DNA from: Vigna angularis
Taxonomy: Eukaryota; Streptophyta; Magnoliopsida; Fabales; Fabaceae
Assembly (NCBI RefSeq): GCF_016808095.1
Contig: NC_068975.1
Location: 1,426,001-1,490,000, forward strand
Direction of reading: 5' to 3'
DNA: 64,000 nucleotides
In this document: in pieces, positions 34,708 through 45,693 of the stretch
Layout of the letters: each line of letters starts with the position of its first letter
Numbering within the stretch: position 1 is the first letter of the stretch
The notes under the pieces: generated by a model
Seen by the model: the letters and a program-made list of their open reading frames with translations, nothing else
Told to the model about the DNA's origin: nothing
Databases searched by the model: none
Program-made: the position numbers and the translations under genes

Positions 34708-35405
34708 ACACATTATTTGAATTTCTATATGACAATTGATTTTAACACTTTCATATCAGTTTCAGATAAATGCTTTAAAGTTTTACAGAAGAGGAAAACG
34801 CTTTAAGAACCAAGAATTGTTGTGGTGTTCAAATCTTGAAGGCTGCTTGAGAAACTGGATTGATTGATTCAAACTGTCTGATCATTCTGCACAACAGAGG
34901 TGCATACTGTTGGATCAGGAAGCTCTTGCAAATGCTTTAGTGTTGATGTTTTCCTGTGGTGTATACATAAAGAAAAACGTGTGGTTCTTGAGTTTGAGGG
35001 GTATCTGAAAGGGGTTGACTGCAAGAGAGAATTGTTCTTGCTGCTAGTCTGTTGTAATTGGCTATTTTAGATTAGTGAGTTAGAGACGTTGTTTACATTT
35101 TGACGAGTGAGGTCGCTGTAAAAACCTTGTTGTAAAAACTCAAATCTTATAGTGCAATTGGCTTTCGGTCTAAGGTTGATCAGAAGGACACTGGATGTAA
35201 GCTTGGCCGAACCAGTATAAAAACTCAGAGTTTGAATCTTCTTCTCCCTAACTTTCTGCATTTAATCGATTGCATAATATCTGTATTCGAATACGCATAA
35301 TATTACATTGCATACATTTTTACTTGCGATTCAAGAAAAGTTTAAAGACTTACAGTTTTGCAAAAAAGATTACAAAAGCGATCATTTTTATACATCACCA
35401 ATTCA

Positions 35406-35426
35406 CCCCCCCCCCCCCCCCCCCCC
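35406..35426 (+). repeat. Poly-C run (21 C)
   Basis: Context AATTCA(C)n TCTTGGT. The solo LTR at 55871 has the same context with a shorter run at about 56843-56852. Confidence 0.9.
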
Positions 35427-35463
35427 TCTTGGTGTGAGAAATGAAGAACATCTTTTTTAACAT

Positions 35464-36690
35464 ATTATATGCTCCATAATTAAGAAGAAATTTAGTGTCT
35501 GGAGTAATCTTGAATCGATTGGGATTTAAATTGGTATTTGAATCCGATAAATTCATATTATCTAAGGGTGGTGTATTTGTTGGACTAGGATATCTTTGTA
35601 ATAGTATGTTCAAACTAAGTGTAATAAATGATGTTAGAGATTCTGTTTATGTTGTCAATCATGATTCTTCTTTATGGCATTTTCGTCTTGGGCATGTTAA
35701 TTATAGAAAATTATATTCAATGTCTAAATTTGATTTAATTCCTCCTTTTGATTTGAACATAGAAAAATGCAAAACATGTATGTTGAGAAGATAACAAGAA
35801 ATTTTTTTCATAATATTGAACGAAATTCAACATTGCTTGAATTGGTTCATAGTGACTTATGTGATTTCCATAATACACCTTCTTTAGGAAATAAGAAATA
35901 TTTAATAACATTCATTGATGATCATTCTCGTTATTGTTATGTTTATCTTTTGTTTTCTAAGGATGAAGCCTTAGAAATATTTAAAGTTTATAAAAAAGAA
36001 GTAGAGTTACAACTAAGTGTTAAAGTTAAAAGATTGAGAACGGATAAGGGTGGTGAATATTATGATCCAATTTATTTTCAATCTATGGGTATCATACATG
36101 AAACAACTACAACCTATACACCACAACAAAAAGGTGTAGCAGAAAGAAAGAATAGGACCTTAGAAGAAATGGTTAACTCCATGCTATCCTATTCAGGATT
36201 AAGTGATGGATTTTAGGGTGAAGTCGTGTTAACGACTTGTTATATTCTAAATCGAGTTCCGATGAGAAGGAATGAAGTAACCCCATATGAACTTTGGTAT
36301 AAAAGAAACCCAAATTTGAATTATTTCAAAATTTGGGGTTGTAGGGCAATTGTAAAAGTGTCAGAACTCAAACGCAAGAAATTGGGAGAAAGAGGAATTG
36401 AATGCATCTTCATAGGATATGCTGAATATAGCAAATCATATAGATTCTATGTAATAGAACAAAATGACTATGTATCGCTTCATTCAATTATAGAATCAAG
36501 AGATGCAATATTTGATGAAAAAAGGTTTTCTTCAATTCCTCGTCTAAAGGATTTAACTCCTAAAACTAATATTGAAGATTTATACCAAAACTTAATTGAT
36601 CAAGGATCAAATGATCAAATGATCAAACTCTAAATCAGAGTGATGCTTCTACATCACAACTTAGAAGAAGCAAAATGGCAAGAAAAGAAA
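35464..36690 (+). pseudogene. Copia integrase
   Basis: GAG-pre-integrase zinc motif 'LWHFRLGHVN...CKTC' (35670-35780), a frameshift near 35790, then the catalytic core: 'LVHSDLCDF' (D), 'FIDDHSRYCYVYLL', 'RLRTDKGGEYYD' (D) and 'GVAERKNRTLEEMV' (E). A TAG replaces a tryptophan codon at about 36214. The C-terminal part 'TPYELWYKRNPNLNYFKIWG' and 'CIFIGYAEYSKSYRFYV' follows to 36630. The D,D-35-E triad is present but the stops make it dead. Interrupted at 36746. Confidence 0.9.
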
Positions 36691-36746
36691 AATCTTTTGG
36701 CTCAGATTTTCATGTATATTTAGTTGAAGGCACAAGAGATGGTATC

Positions 36747-38029
36747 TGATGACAAATTTATGAACACCGAAAACGGCGCCACAAACTTGTTTAACAATCG
36801 GCAAGTGTGACCGAATCGTATCAAGTAATAAAACTAGGTAAGACCAAGTATCGTTTTCCCAAAGGACTCACGGCCTAGTTAGTTATCTGATTTGTTGATT
36901 ATTTAAGACTTGTGAACGATTGATTGTAGGTTTTTAATGCAAAAGACAATAATTAAACATGTATGCATGAATGTGATCAATGGCAAAAAGAGTAAAACAA
37001 ACACGGAATGAATTATATGGATGAGTATGTTGTTAGGGTTATCAATTTCATCTTATCCACTCTCATATACTTTAGGAATTCATCAATCTTTTCATCAATG
37101 TTAATGCCACTCTCTAAATCACCTTGTCGAGAAGGCCTATCCTTAATTACGAGTTCATACAATTCCTAGCATTCCTAGTAATTAGTTCTGAAGTACAGGA
37201 GCTTAAAGGCAACCAATATACTATTGGGAGAAATTCCCCGGATCTAGACTTCCTCGTACGTTCCCATATCAAAAACCAATAATCATGACATCGAATGAGT
37301 TAAACAATGCATGCTTTGAGCAAAGAGGAAAAACCCTAACTACTGATGAAAGAAAGCATGTATCTCAAATAAGATGTTTAAACACAAATTCCATATATGA
37401 GAGTTTCACAAGATTACATTGATCCCCCAACAACAATACAAGGTTTAGTTCACCATATTCATGGTGAATCTAGATGAACAATAATGAAAGAATGAAAGAT
37501 AAAACCCTAAAAAGGTAGAGAGGTAGCCTGAGCATCCAAGATCTTCCTTCAAAGGGGTGGAAAAGAGAGTGTTTGCTTCGTCCCAACCAAAGATACAAAC
37601 CCTAGGAACACCTAAAGCTTATATACTATTCGTAAAATTACAGAAAATTAGGCCCAAGCCCAAAATAGTACCGCTCAGCGGTAAACTACCGCTCAGCGGT
37701 AAGTGCGCGAGTTCGTTTCTTCCCCTCAGCGGAGCCAACGTAGGTTTCTGAGTGCCGCTCAGCGGTAAAATGCCGCTGAGCGGTGGTTGCGGCTTCTCCT
37801 TTTGCACTTTTTAATGTCTTTTCTGATTCCATTCCTATCCTTCTTCACTTCTTTCACCAAATTCACCTTAAAACCTGCGTAAAACACTGAAATCAAGCAT
37901 AAACCTGTCCAGCTCTCTTATTTCTAAAAATATAACCAAAAGCATGATTTCAAGCTAGTTTCTAAGTGTTAAAGGTTGCTTTTAGTATCAAATTTAAGCA
38001 TGAAAATAACAATTTTTCAACTGTTATCA
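36747..38029 (-). repeat. 3' LTR of the Athila-like element
   Basis: 1,283 bp. Contains two CCGCTCAGCGG pairs (37671/37689 and 37755/37773) and a TATA box AGTATATAAG (minus, 37627-37618). Confidence 0.92.
37618..37783 (-). promoter_or_regulatory. CCGCTCAGCGG pairs upstream of a TATA box
   Basis: Two pairs, each with an 18-bp step. Read on the minus strand they lie 44-155 bp upstream of AGTATATAAG. The same block is in the other LTR at 43688-43853. Confidence 0.6.
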
Positions 38030-39302
38030 CAACCCCAAACTTTGAACTTTACTTGTCCTCAAGCAAACAAAATGTAACTCAATCTTCTACCAATCTGTAC
38101 AATGGTTCACTCATTCAAAAATCCTCTTTTCAAGATAAGTAAAAACTTCAATTAAACTCATGACAAAGATTTCAATCAAGACATGCACATGCTTTGGGTG
38201 TTCACAAAATCACTTAATATCCAACAAATGCTATTTTTCATGAATGATCAATCAACTAAGCAAAGATGTTTATGTGCTCATGGAATATTTCCTCACTAGG
38301 TAAAGTGTTTCTCTCAAACACAAGTGTATAAGAGGTAATCACTCATTCACTCTACTATCACAGTGTCACATGAATTGACTTTGCCTTTCATTTAACCACA
38401 ATCAAATAAATTCACAAGCATGCATCATCACAAGGACTTTCAATGGCTTATAATGTGGTTGGGCTAACAAGAAAATTGGTTTTTCTAGATCACAAAACCC
38501 TTGAGTTAAGAGAATCATATAAACACAATCATTCTTATTTATTCCCAACTTTCTTTTGCATTGAGCTTTTCTTTTTCTATTCTTTTCTTTTCTTTCTCTT
38601 TTTCTTTTTCTTTTCACATTCTTATTTCTTAGCTCTTAGCTCAATGCTTTCAATTTCCCTTTCTATATTCCAACAACCCCAAACTTGAACATTTATCAAT
38701 ACCACAAAATATTTTCTACTTAACTCAAGGTAAAGCTTTCAACAAGGGTTTTAAATTTATGTTCAAGGCTAAGGGTTCAAATGATAGAACACATAGTGTT
38801 CTCTTTTGTGGCTTATTTCATGCAATTTGGCTAATATAAGGGTTACCAACAAACGGCCTTGATCATATAATGCAAACAAGCAAGTAATTCAATCATAGCA
38901 AACCTGGGCAAAGTTATTCATGCTTTCAAAGTAATATCTTCAAAGTAATAACTCTGGAGCTCAAAACCTCACATAAAAGCTCATTCACAGTAGACATACA
39001 CATCCTGCTTAATATCACAATCACAATCATAATAACTTGCATTTGTTCACAAAGCTTGTGAACCACCTGTATAAGCATGTAATGTACATATCTCAAAATC
39101 AATCCATATGAAAGCATCATTCAAGCATTACTTATCAAACAATCACAATTATCAGCAAACCATCATAACAGATAAAGTTTCCAATTGAGTACATCAAACC
39201 CTATTCTAAAAACAAATAAATAAGTTCAGAAAACCAAACAAAAACATAAGTCCTGCTTTAGTTATGATAGCATTCATCAGTAAATGCTATCTCAGCTCCT
39301 CA

Positions 39303-40559
39303 TCAATCTGAGCTGTCATCTGTATCCTCCTCTTCTTCCTCATCTTCTGCATCCTTAAATGCATCATCCTCATCATCATCAGCATCATCTTCTTCCATCT
39401 CCATAGCTGAAGCTTCAGCTGCTTCAGCTCTGTTTCCTTGTACCTGCTCTTCTGGCCAGGCTACCACATTATGAAACTCCTTCATAGTCTACCTGTGTGC
39501 TGGAGGTGTATCGTACATTCTAACAATCATCTCAGTAGTGGCCACCTGCCCTCTGTGGATAGATTGTAACTGTGCACCTATGAGAGACATGTACATGTCC
39601 CTCATCTGGAAAGGTTCTGCTTCATGTGTCTCAGCAGATGCCTGACTCTGTGCTTGCCCTCTTTCTCTACGAGTCCGGCATGGTGGAACTGGCTGAGCCG
39701 CTTCCTCACCTCCACAGTATTGTCTGTAATAGGCCTCATCAATTGCTTTCCTTGGCCTTTCAAATGGTGGAGCAGAAGTATCCACTCCAGCTATCTTGCA
39801 GAGGTGTGTAATCAAAGAAGGATGTCCTAAGGGTGCTTTGCTGTTTGTTGTGTTGGCGCACATCCTTATCTCATCAGCTATTATCTGTCCAATATTGACA
39901 TTCAAGTTTCTGATTGCACAGTAAAGGAGAAGTGCCCTGCTAAGAGTGATATCTAACACATGAGAACATGGCTAAATGTTGGCATGAGAAAATGCCATCC
40001 AATACTTTGCAAGAGGACTCAAGTCAGTTCCCCTGATGTTAACCACAGAGCCAGTTCTATTTCTCTGAAAATGTCCTCTAGGTACACATAAAACTCTCTC
40101 CACGTCATCAAAATCAGCGCCTTCTTCCATACAGAGAGCAAACTGGCACTGTTCACCAGCCCACACAGTATCCAAGAAGTTATTGATGGAATCAGGATCA
40201 TACCTAATAGCATGGCCTCTGACATAGCCTAGGTAATTCTTAGCTGGATAATCACCAATCTTTCTTGCGTTAGTGTAGAATTCTTTCACCACAGCTATAT
40301 TGGCAGGTGTAGGGTATGTGGCTAGCTTCCCCCAATCATTTCCTAACAATTGTTCTCCAAATTGAGGAGCAAAGTTAGGTATCATTCCAACCTTTCTCTC
40401 CATAAGTAGCCTCCTATCTTGGACCACCTTGAAGTGCTTTTCATGTTTGCGAGATAGGAACCTGCTAGAATGAGGTTGTTCTGGTTCCTTTTCTTTTCTT
40501 TTGGATGCCATGGTCTTCATTCTTTTGCCTGAAGAAGATGTCATTCCTACATCAAACAC
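39303..40559 (-). pseudogene. Plant transposon protein ORF (Athila-associated)
   Basis: One frame of about 418 codons broken by two TAG stops (about 39972 and 39489). It begins with a basic region, followed by 'VVKEFYTNARKIGDYPAKNY', 'LGYVRGHAIRYDPDSINNFL' and, after the first stop, 'DITLSRALLLYCAIRNLNVN' and 'ADEIRMCANTTNSKAPLGHP'. This is the 'putative plant transposon protein' family common in Athila-like elements; its job is unknown. The C-terminus is strongly acidic (residues about 385-415, nearly all D/E). Both stops sit where CAG (Gln) would fit. Confidence 0.75.
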
Positions 40560-40718
40560 AGATACAAAACCACAAACATGTTGCTAATCATTAGTAAAAC
40601 ACATCCAACACCATTATTTCGAAGCTTAAACCACCGTTGAGGGTCAAAATCACCCCTCAGTGCCACCAGTGCAACTATCCAGAACGCAACTCAGCAAAAT
40701 CACAAGTCTATCAGAGTG

Positions 40719-40747
40719 CCGCTCAGCGGCAAGTTACCGTTGAGCGG
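40719..40747 (-). promoter_or_regulatory. CCGCTCAGCGG pair in the leader
   Basis: CCGCTCAGCGG at 40719 and CCGTTGAGCGG at 40737, again an 18-bp step, about 160 bp upstream of the ORF start at 40559 (minus). Confidence 0.5.
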
Positions 40748-41236
40748 TAAATCTGCAGAATTTTGAAAAACTCCTTTTGGCTTATCCTAACTCCACTCAC
40801 ATGCATTTTTCAGTTTTCCAGATCACAATCATTCAGTTTAATCAGTTCAAACCTCAATTAAATCATCAAATAATGCATAAAGATCAAAACCCCTAAAAAT
40901 TCATGCTTTAACAATCCAATTCAAACTCAAGAACCCTAAAATAGAAAAAATGCTTGACTTACTTGGGTGGAGATGCTAGATGAATGGAGAATGCTTTCAA
41001 GCTATGATGCTCTCTTCCAACCCCAAACTTAGATGGAACTAGTGAGAAAGTGAGTGAAAGAGAGATTTTCTCAAGAGGGATGAGGGAAAAATATTAGAGA
41101 TCCTTTGAAAGAGTATGTAGGAGTGTGTGCAGAGAAAAGTATGAAAAGAGAAGCCAAGGCACAGCTTAGGGTATAAAAATACCCTAATGGACTCGGGTTC
41201 CGCTAAGGGGCAACCTAAGCCCAGTCTGCGACGATG

Positions 41237-41265
41237 CCGCTCAGCGGTAGTTTGCCGCTCAGCGG
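41237..41265 (-). promoter_or_regulatory. CCGCTCAGCGG pair in the leader
   Basis: CCGCTCAGCGG at 41237 and 41255, step 18 bp. A TATTTTTATACCC box lies about 55 bp further on the minus strand (about 41190-41175). Confidence 0.5.
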
Positions 41266-41426
41266 CACTTTCGGGAAATGTTCTTCTTCTTCCTGGCTTG
41301 ACCTAGATGCGTCCTAAACCTACCCCTCACTGGCTCCCTGCAATAAAATTCTCAAATCACTCATGCACAACCCTATTATGAAACTAAAGCAGAATCAAAA
41401 CAAATAATACAGATAAAAGCAATCAA

Positions 41427-41721
41427 CTGGGTTGCCTCCCAGGTAGCGCTTGTTTAATGTCACGAGCCTGACCCAAAATCATCCAATACCCATCAGTAGG
41501 TATATAACTTTCTTAACAACACCCCTCAGTAGGTGTAACAAACCTAGTATCCTTCAGTAGATACTCAACCACCTAGCATCCTTTAGTAGATGCTAAAAAT
41601 ATTTACAGAAATAATGTCCAATTGATTAAAAATTACAAAACCAAAATAAAAATTAAAAGTTCTTAAATCACTGGGTTGCCTCCCAGCAAGCGCTCTTTTA
41701 ACGTCACTAGCTTGACCCAAG
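41427..41721 (-). repeat. Direct repeat of a conserved leader word
   Basis: CTGGGTTGCCTCCCAGGTAG plus about 28 bp at about 41427 recurs at about 41670. Each starts with a CTGGG/CCCAG stem. Related words are common in plant gypsy elements near the gag/UTR. Confidence 0.7.
41486..41595. repeat. Four consecutive small hairpins with varied stems and a constant loop
   Basis: ATACC/GGTAT (41486-41503), ACACC/GGTGT (41519-41536), AGTATC/GATACT (41546-41565) and TAGCATC/GATGCTA (41574-41595). Each encloses an 8-nt loop of form CNTYAGTA. Stem sequences differ but stay paired. Confidence 0.8.
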
Positions 41722-41851
41722 CTCATGTTCTTTCTTCTTTTTCTTCTTTCTACTGAACTTCTTCAGGAATTTGATAAAATCAGGAACTTGTTGCGGTGTC
41801 TCAATCAGAGGAACTTTAATCTCCAATTTCTTGAAGATTTCCATAAAGCAC

Positions 41852-42421
41852 TTAAATTTCTTTTTCCTTCCTATGATTCTTCTTTAGATGAGGATGAGAT
41901 TTTTCATATGATTTCTTCTTCTTTCCTCTCATCTGCTTTTTCTTCCTTTTTCTCTCCCTAAATTTTCTCTTTTTCTTTTCTCTTATTTTTTTCTTCCCTT
42001 TTCTTTTTCTTTTCAACTTCTTTATTTTCACATAAATTTTCTTTCTCTCTTCTCTCTCAACCACTTCTTTCTCTTTTCTCTCTATCTTTTCCTCATCTCC
42101 CTCTAATTTTTCCTCATCAAGAATCTTATCACTTTCAGTGACAATGGTTTGCCCTTCCTCCTTAAGGTTAACTTCAGTATTAACCTCATCATTCAGTCTC
42201 TGACTAATGTAACGAAGTTGTATCTCCATTCTTTTACATGATTCTTCAATGCTTTTCTGAGTAGCGTCAGAATTTTTCAAAAATCGTTGAAGGGTGTCCT
42301 CCAACCTATCCAAACTTCCTGATAGAAAGGGTTGTTGCTGCCATTGTTGTGGTGGCGGCCATTGTTGTGGTGATGGCCTATCAAATGGTCCGGCAGCTTG
42401 CCAAAATTGGCTTTGATCCAT
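41852..42421 (-). CDS. Gag C-terminal-like ORF of the Athila-like element
   Basis: 189-aa ORF: Gln/Pro-rich start ('PSPQQWPPPQQWQQQPF'), then a helical stretch 'LEDTLQRFLKNSDATQKSIE' like the region after the zinc knuckle in Athila Gag, then a long Lys/Glu/Arg-rich tail from residue about 100. No zinc knuckle. Upstream gag sequence is missing between here and the 5' LTR, where A-rich low-complexity DNA (42590-42720) lies instead. May be unexpressed debris. Confidence 0.55.
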   Translation of the reverse strand: MDQSQFWQAAGPFDRPSPQQWPPPQQWQQQPFLSGSLDRLEDTLQRFLKNSDATQKSIEESCKRMEIQLRYISQRLNDEVNTEVNLKEEGQTIVTESDKILDEEKLEGDEEKIERKEKEVVEREERKKIYVKIKKLKRKRKGKKKIREKKKRKFRERKRKKKQMRGKKKKSYEKSHPHLKKNHRKEKEI

Positions 42422-42786
42422 GCTTGAGTGAGGTTCCCACCAGTGGTTGAGATTACTTTGGTAGAATTAAGTGCCCATATAGTTAAATTCTTGACCAAAT
42501 TGCATTCTGCAGACATTAGGCACAAAACCCTAAAAACAATTGTTAGCACAAAAAGATATAAAAGAAGATATAAGATCAGAGATAAGAAGATAAAATAAAA
42601 ACAGAAAACAGAAAAATAAAAACAGAAAAATAAAATAAAATAAAATAAAAACCAATAAATAAATAAATAAAATAAAATAAAATAAAAACTGAAAAATATA
42701 AAAATAAAAATTCGAAATTTAAATTAAAAATTCAAAATTTCAAGTCAAAGATAATCAATAATCAAACAAATAAACTAGTTAAACCA

Positions 42787-42808
42787 CGAGTCCCCGACAA
42801 CGGCGCCA
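42787..42808 (-). other. Primer binding site (tRNA-Asp type)
   Basis: On the minus strand TGGCGCCGTTGTCGGGGACT, the complement of the plant tRNA-Asp 3' end with one mismatch, a few bases inside the 5' LTR. Confidence 0.88.
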
Positions 42809-42814
42809 AAAACT

Positions 42815-44099
42815 TGATGACAAATTTATGAACACCGAAAACAGCGCCACAAACTTGTTTAACAATCGGCAAGTGTGACCGAATCGTATCAAGTAATAAA
42901 ACTAGGTAAGACCAAGTATCGTTTTCCCAAAGGACTCACGACCTAGTTAGTTATCTGATTTGTTGATTATTTAAGACTTGTGAACGATTGATTGTAGGTT
43001 TTTAATGCAAAAGACAATAATTAAACATGTATGCATGAATGTGATCAATGGCAAAAAGAGTAAAACAAACACAGAATGAATTATATGGATGAGTATGTTG
43101 TTTGGGTTATCAATTTCATCTTATCCACTCTCATATACTTTAGGAATTCATCAATCTTTTCATCAATGTTAATGCCACTCTCTAAATCACCTTGTCGAGA
43201 AGGCCTATCCTTAATTACGAGTTCATACAATTCCTAGCATTCCTAGTAATTAGTTCTGAAGTGCAGGAGCTTAAAGGCAACCAATATACTATTGGGAGAA
43301 ATTCCCCGGATCTAGACTTCCCCGTATGTTCCCATATCGACAAAATCAATAATCATGACATCGAATGAGTTAAACAATGCATGCTTTGAGCAAAAAGGAA
43401 AAACCCTAACTACTGATGAAAGAAAGCATGTATCTCAAATAAGATGTTTAAACACAAATTCCATATATGAGAGTTTCACAAGATTACATTGATCCCCCAA
43501 CAACAATACAAGGTTTAGTTCACCATATTCATGGTGAATCTAGATGAACAATAATGAAAGAATGAAAGATAAAACCCTAAAAAGGTAGAGAGGTAGCCTG
43601 AGCATCCAAGATCTTCCTTCAAAGGGGTGGAAAAGAGAGTGTTTGCTTGGTCCCAGCCAAAGATACAAACCCTAGGAACACCTAAAGCTTATATACTATT
43701 CGTAAAATTACAGAAAATTAGGCCCAAGCCCAAAATAGTACCACTCAGCGGTAAACTACCGCTCAGCGGTAAGTGCGCGAGTTCGTTTCTTCCCCTCAGC
43801 GGAGCCAACGTAGGTTTCTGAGTGCCGCTCAACGGTAAACTGCCGCTGAGCGGTGGTTGCGGCTTCTCCTTTTGCACTTTTTAATGTCTTTTCTGATTCC
43901 ATTCCTATCCTTCTTCACTTCTTTCACCAAATTCGCCTTAAAACCTGCATAAAACACTGAAATCAAGCATAAACCTGTCCAGCTCTCTTATTTCTAAAAA
44001 TATAACCAAAAGCATGATTTCAAGCTAGTTTCTAAGTGTTAAAGGTTGCTTTTAGTATCAAATTTAAGCATGAAAATAATAGTTTTTCAACTGTTATCA
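42815..44099 (-). repeat. 5' LTR of the Athila-like element
   Basis: 1,285 bp; roughly 19 differences from the other LTR by eye, several altering one arm of a CCGCTCAGCGG palindrome. Confidence 0.92.
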
Positions 44100-44104
44100 G
44101 TATC

Positions 44105-45630
44105 TTAACAAAGTTCTCATATTGTTATAATATACAAGAACATCCATTAACATATCAAGAGGCCATAAGGTCTCAAGATGTAGTTTTCTAGAAAGAAGCA
44201 ATTAATGATGAAATGGTATCTATCTTAAGAAATAACACATGGATCTTAGTTTTTACTTACCTCCTAAGTGTAAGCTAATAAGATGCAAGTGGATTTTCAA
44301 AAGGAAAATGAAGGCTGATGAAACTATTGATAATTCCAAGGCACGTTTAGTGGCACAAGGTTTTAGAGAAAAATTAGGAATCGATTATTTCGATACATAT
44401 GCACTAGTGGCTAGAATCTCCAATATAAGGTTATTGATTGCTCTTGCAGCAATTCATAAACTTGTAATTCATCAAATGGATGTCAAGACACCGTTCTTGA
44501 ATGGAGAATTAGAAGAAGAAGTTTATATGACAACCAGAAGGTTTTGTTATGAAAAACCAAGAACACAAGGTATGTGAATCGATTAAATGCTTGTATGGAT
44601 TGAAACAAGCGTCAAAACAATGGCTCCAAAAGTTTGATGATGTTGTATTATCAAATGGTTTCAAGATAAATAACTCAGACAAGTGTGTGTATAGTAAATT
44701 TGATGACAATGGTAATGGTGTCATAATCTGCTTATATGTTGATGATATGCTAATATTTGGAACAAATTTAGATCAAGTTAATTTGACCAAAAAATTTCTA
44801 TCATATTATTTCTCTATGAAGGATATGAGAGAAATAGAGGTTATACTAGGTATAAAAATTAAGAGAAAAAATGAGAATTAATTTTGTCTCAATCTCATTA
44901 CATTGAGAAAGTACTCAAGAAATTCAACAATTATGAATGCTCTCTTCTTTCAATTCCTATGGACCCTAGTTTAAAGATATTACCTAATGATGGTAAAGCA
45001 ATTTCACAACTGGAATATGCAAGGGTAATAGGATGTTTAATGTATGCAATGATAAGTACAAGACCAAATATTGTTTTTGTGGTAAGCAAATTGAGTAGAT
45101 ATACTAGTAACCCTACTCTATCACATTGGCAAGAAGTACGTCGAGTACTTAAGTATTTAAATAAAACTATTAATTATAGATTAACATATAGTGGTTATCC
45201 TTCAGTTTTGGAAGGATATTCTGATGCAAGTTGGATTACAAATGCAAAATATCACTCTTCAACTAGTGGTTGGATTTTCCTCCTTCGGGGAGGTGCAATT
45301 TCTTGGTCGTCAAAGAAACAAACTTGCATTACAGATTCCACTATGGCTTCAGAGTTTATAGCTCTAGCCTTGGCAAGAAAGGAAGCCAAATGGTTGAGGA
45401 ATCTCATGTTCGAAATACCATTGTTACCAAAACCAATATTGGCAAAGACTTATAGTTAAGTATACAATGGCAAATCAAGACATATTGGTGTGAGACATAG
45501 TTATGTCCAAGGACTCATCAAAGATGAAATTATTACAGTACATTTCGTACAAACAAAGTTTAATTTGGCTGATGAATTTACTAAGGCATTGGCTAAAGAT
45601 TCCATTTCCAGAATGACAATTGGAATATGA
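44105..45630 (+). pseudogene. Copia reverse transcriptase and RNase H
   Basis: Continuation of the host copia pol. 'KCKLIRCKWIFKRKMKADET' and 'LVAQGFREKLGIDYFDTYAL' (44268-44405), 'QMDVKTPFLNGELEEEVYM', a frameshift near 44550, 'CLYGLKQASKQWLQKFDDVV', then the intact catalytic 'YVDDML' (44737-44754). RNase H: 'GYSDASWITN' and 'SSTSGWIFLLRGGAISWSSK' (45217-45320). A TAA at about 44881 and a stop at 45459 follow; the end 'NLADEFTKAL' type sequence reaches 45600. Inactive. Confidence 0.9.
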
Positions 45631-45693
45631 ATGTGTTGGTATTGCGCAGCAGAATGTTTAGAGCGGAAATAATCGATTATTTTGAGCAATAAA

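Larger units (their letters stand above)
33924..35462 (+). mobile_element. Solo LTR (SIRE-like) inside copia pol
   Basis: Starts TGTTGAGATTG and ends TTTTAACA, flanked by TATTA on both sides (33919-33923, 35463-35467). Removing it rejoins the host pol frame. It carries TTTTTGATGATGACAACA near its start, five tight and one decayed pair of ATCGATTA words, a TATA box TATATATAG at about 34699, a 64-bp direct repeat (34089, 34152) and a run of 21 C at 35406-35426 near its 3' end. No coding capacity and no second LTR. Confidence 0.85.
36747..44099 (-). mobile_element. Athila-like non-autonomous LTR retrotransposon, complete
   Basis: LTRs 36747-38029 (1,283 bp) and 42815-44099 (1,285 bp), about 98.5 percent identical by eye, TG...CA ends. 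Target duplication GTATC (36742-36746, 44100-44104). Minus orientation is shown by the primer site complementary to tRNA-Asp at 42787-42808. The interior holds a gag-C-terminus-like ORF (42421-41852) and a plant-transposon-protein ORF (40559-39303) but no protease, RT or integrase. It lies between the integrase and RT of the host copia and is younger than it. Confidence 0.93.

Noticed and set aside
37557..37807. Proline-leucine-serine-glycine repeat ORFs (PLSG) on both strands
   Set aside because: Produced by the CCGCTCAGCGG palindromes of the LTR; the same ORFs recur in the other LTR at 43627-43877.
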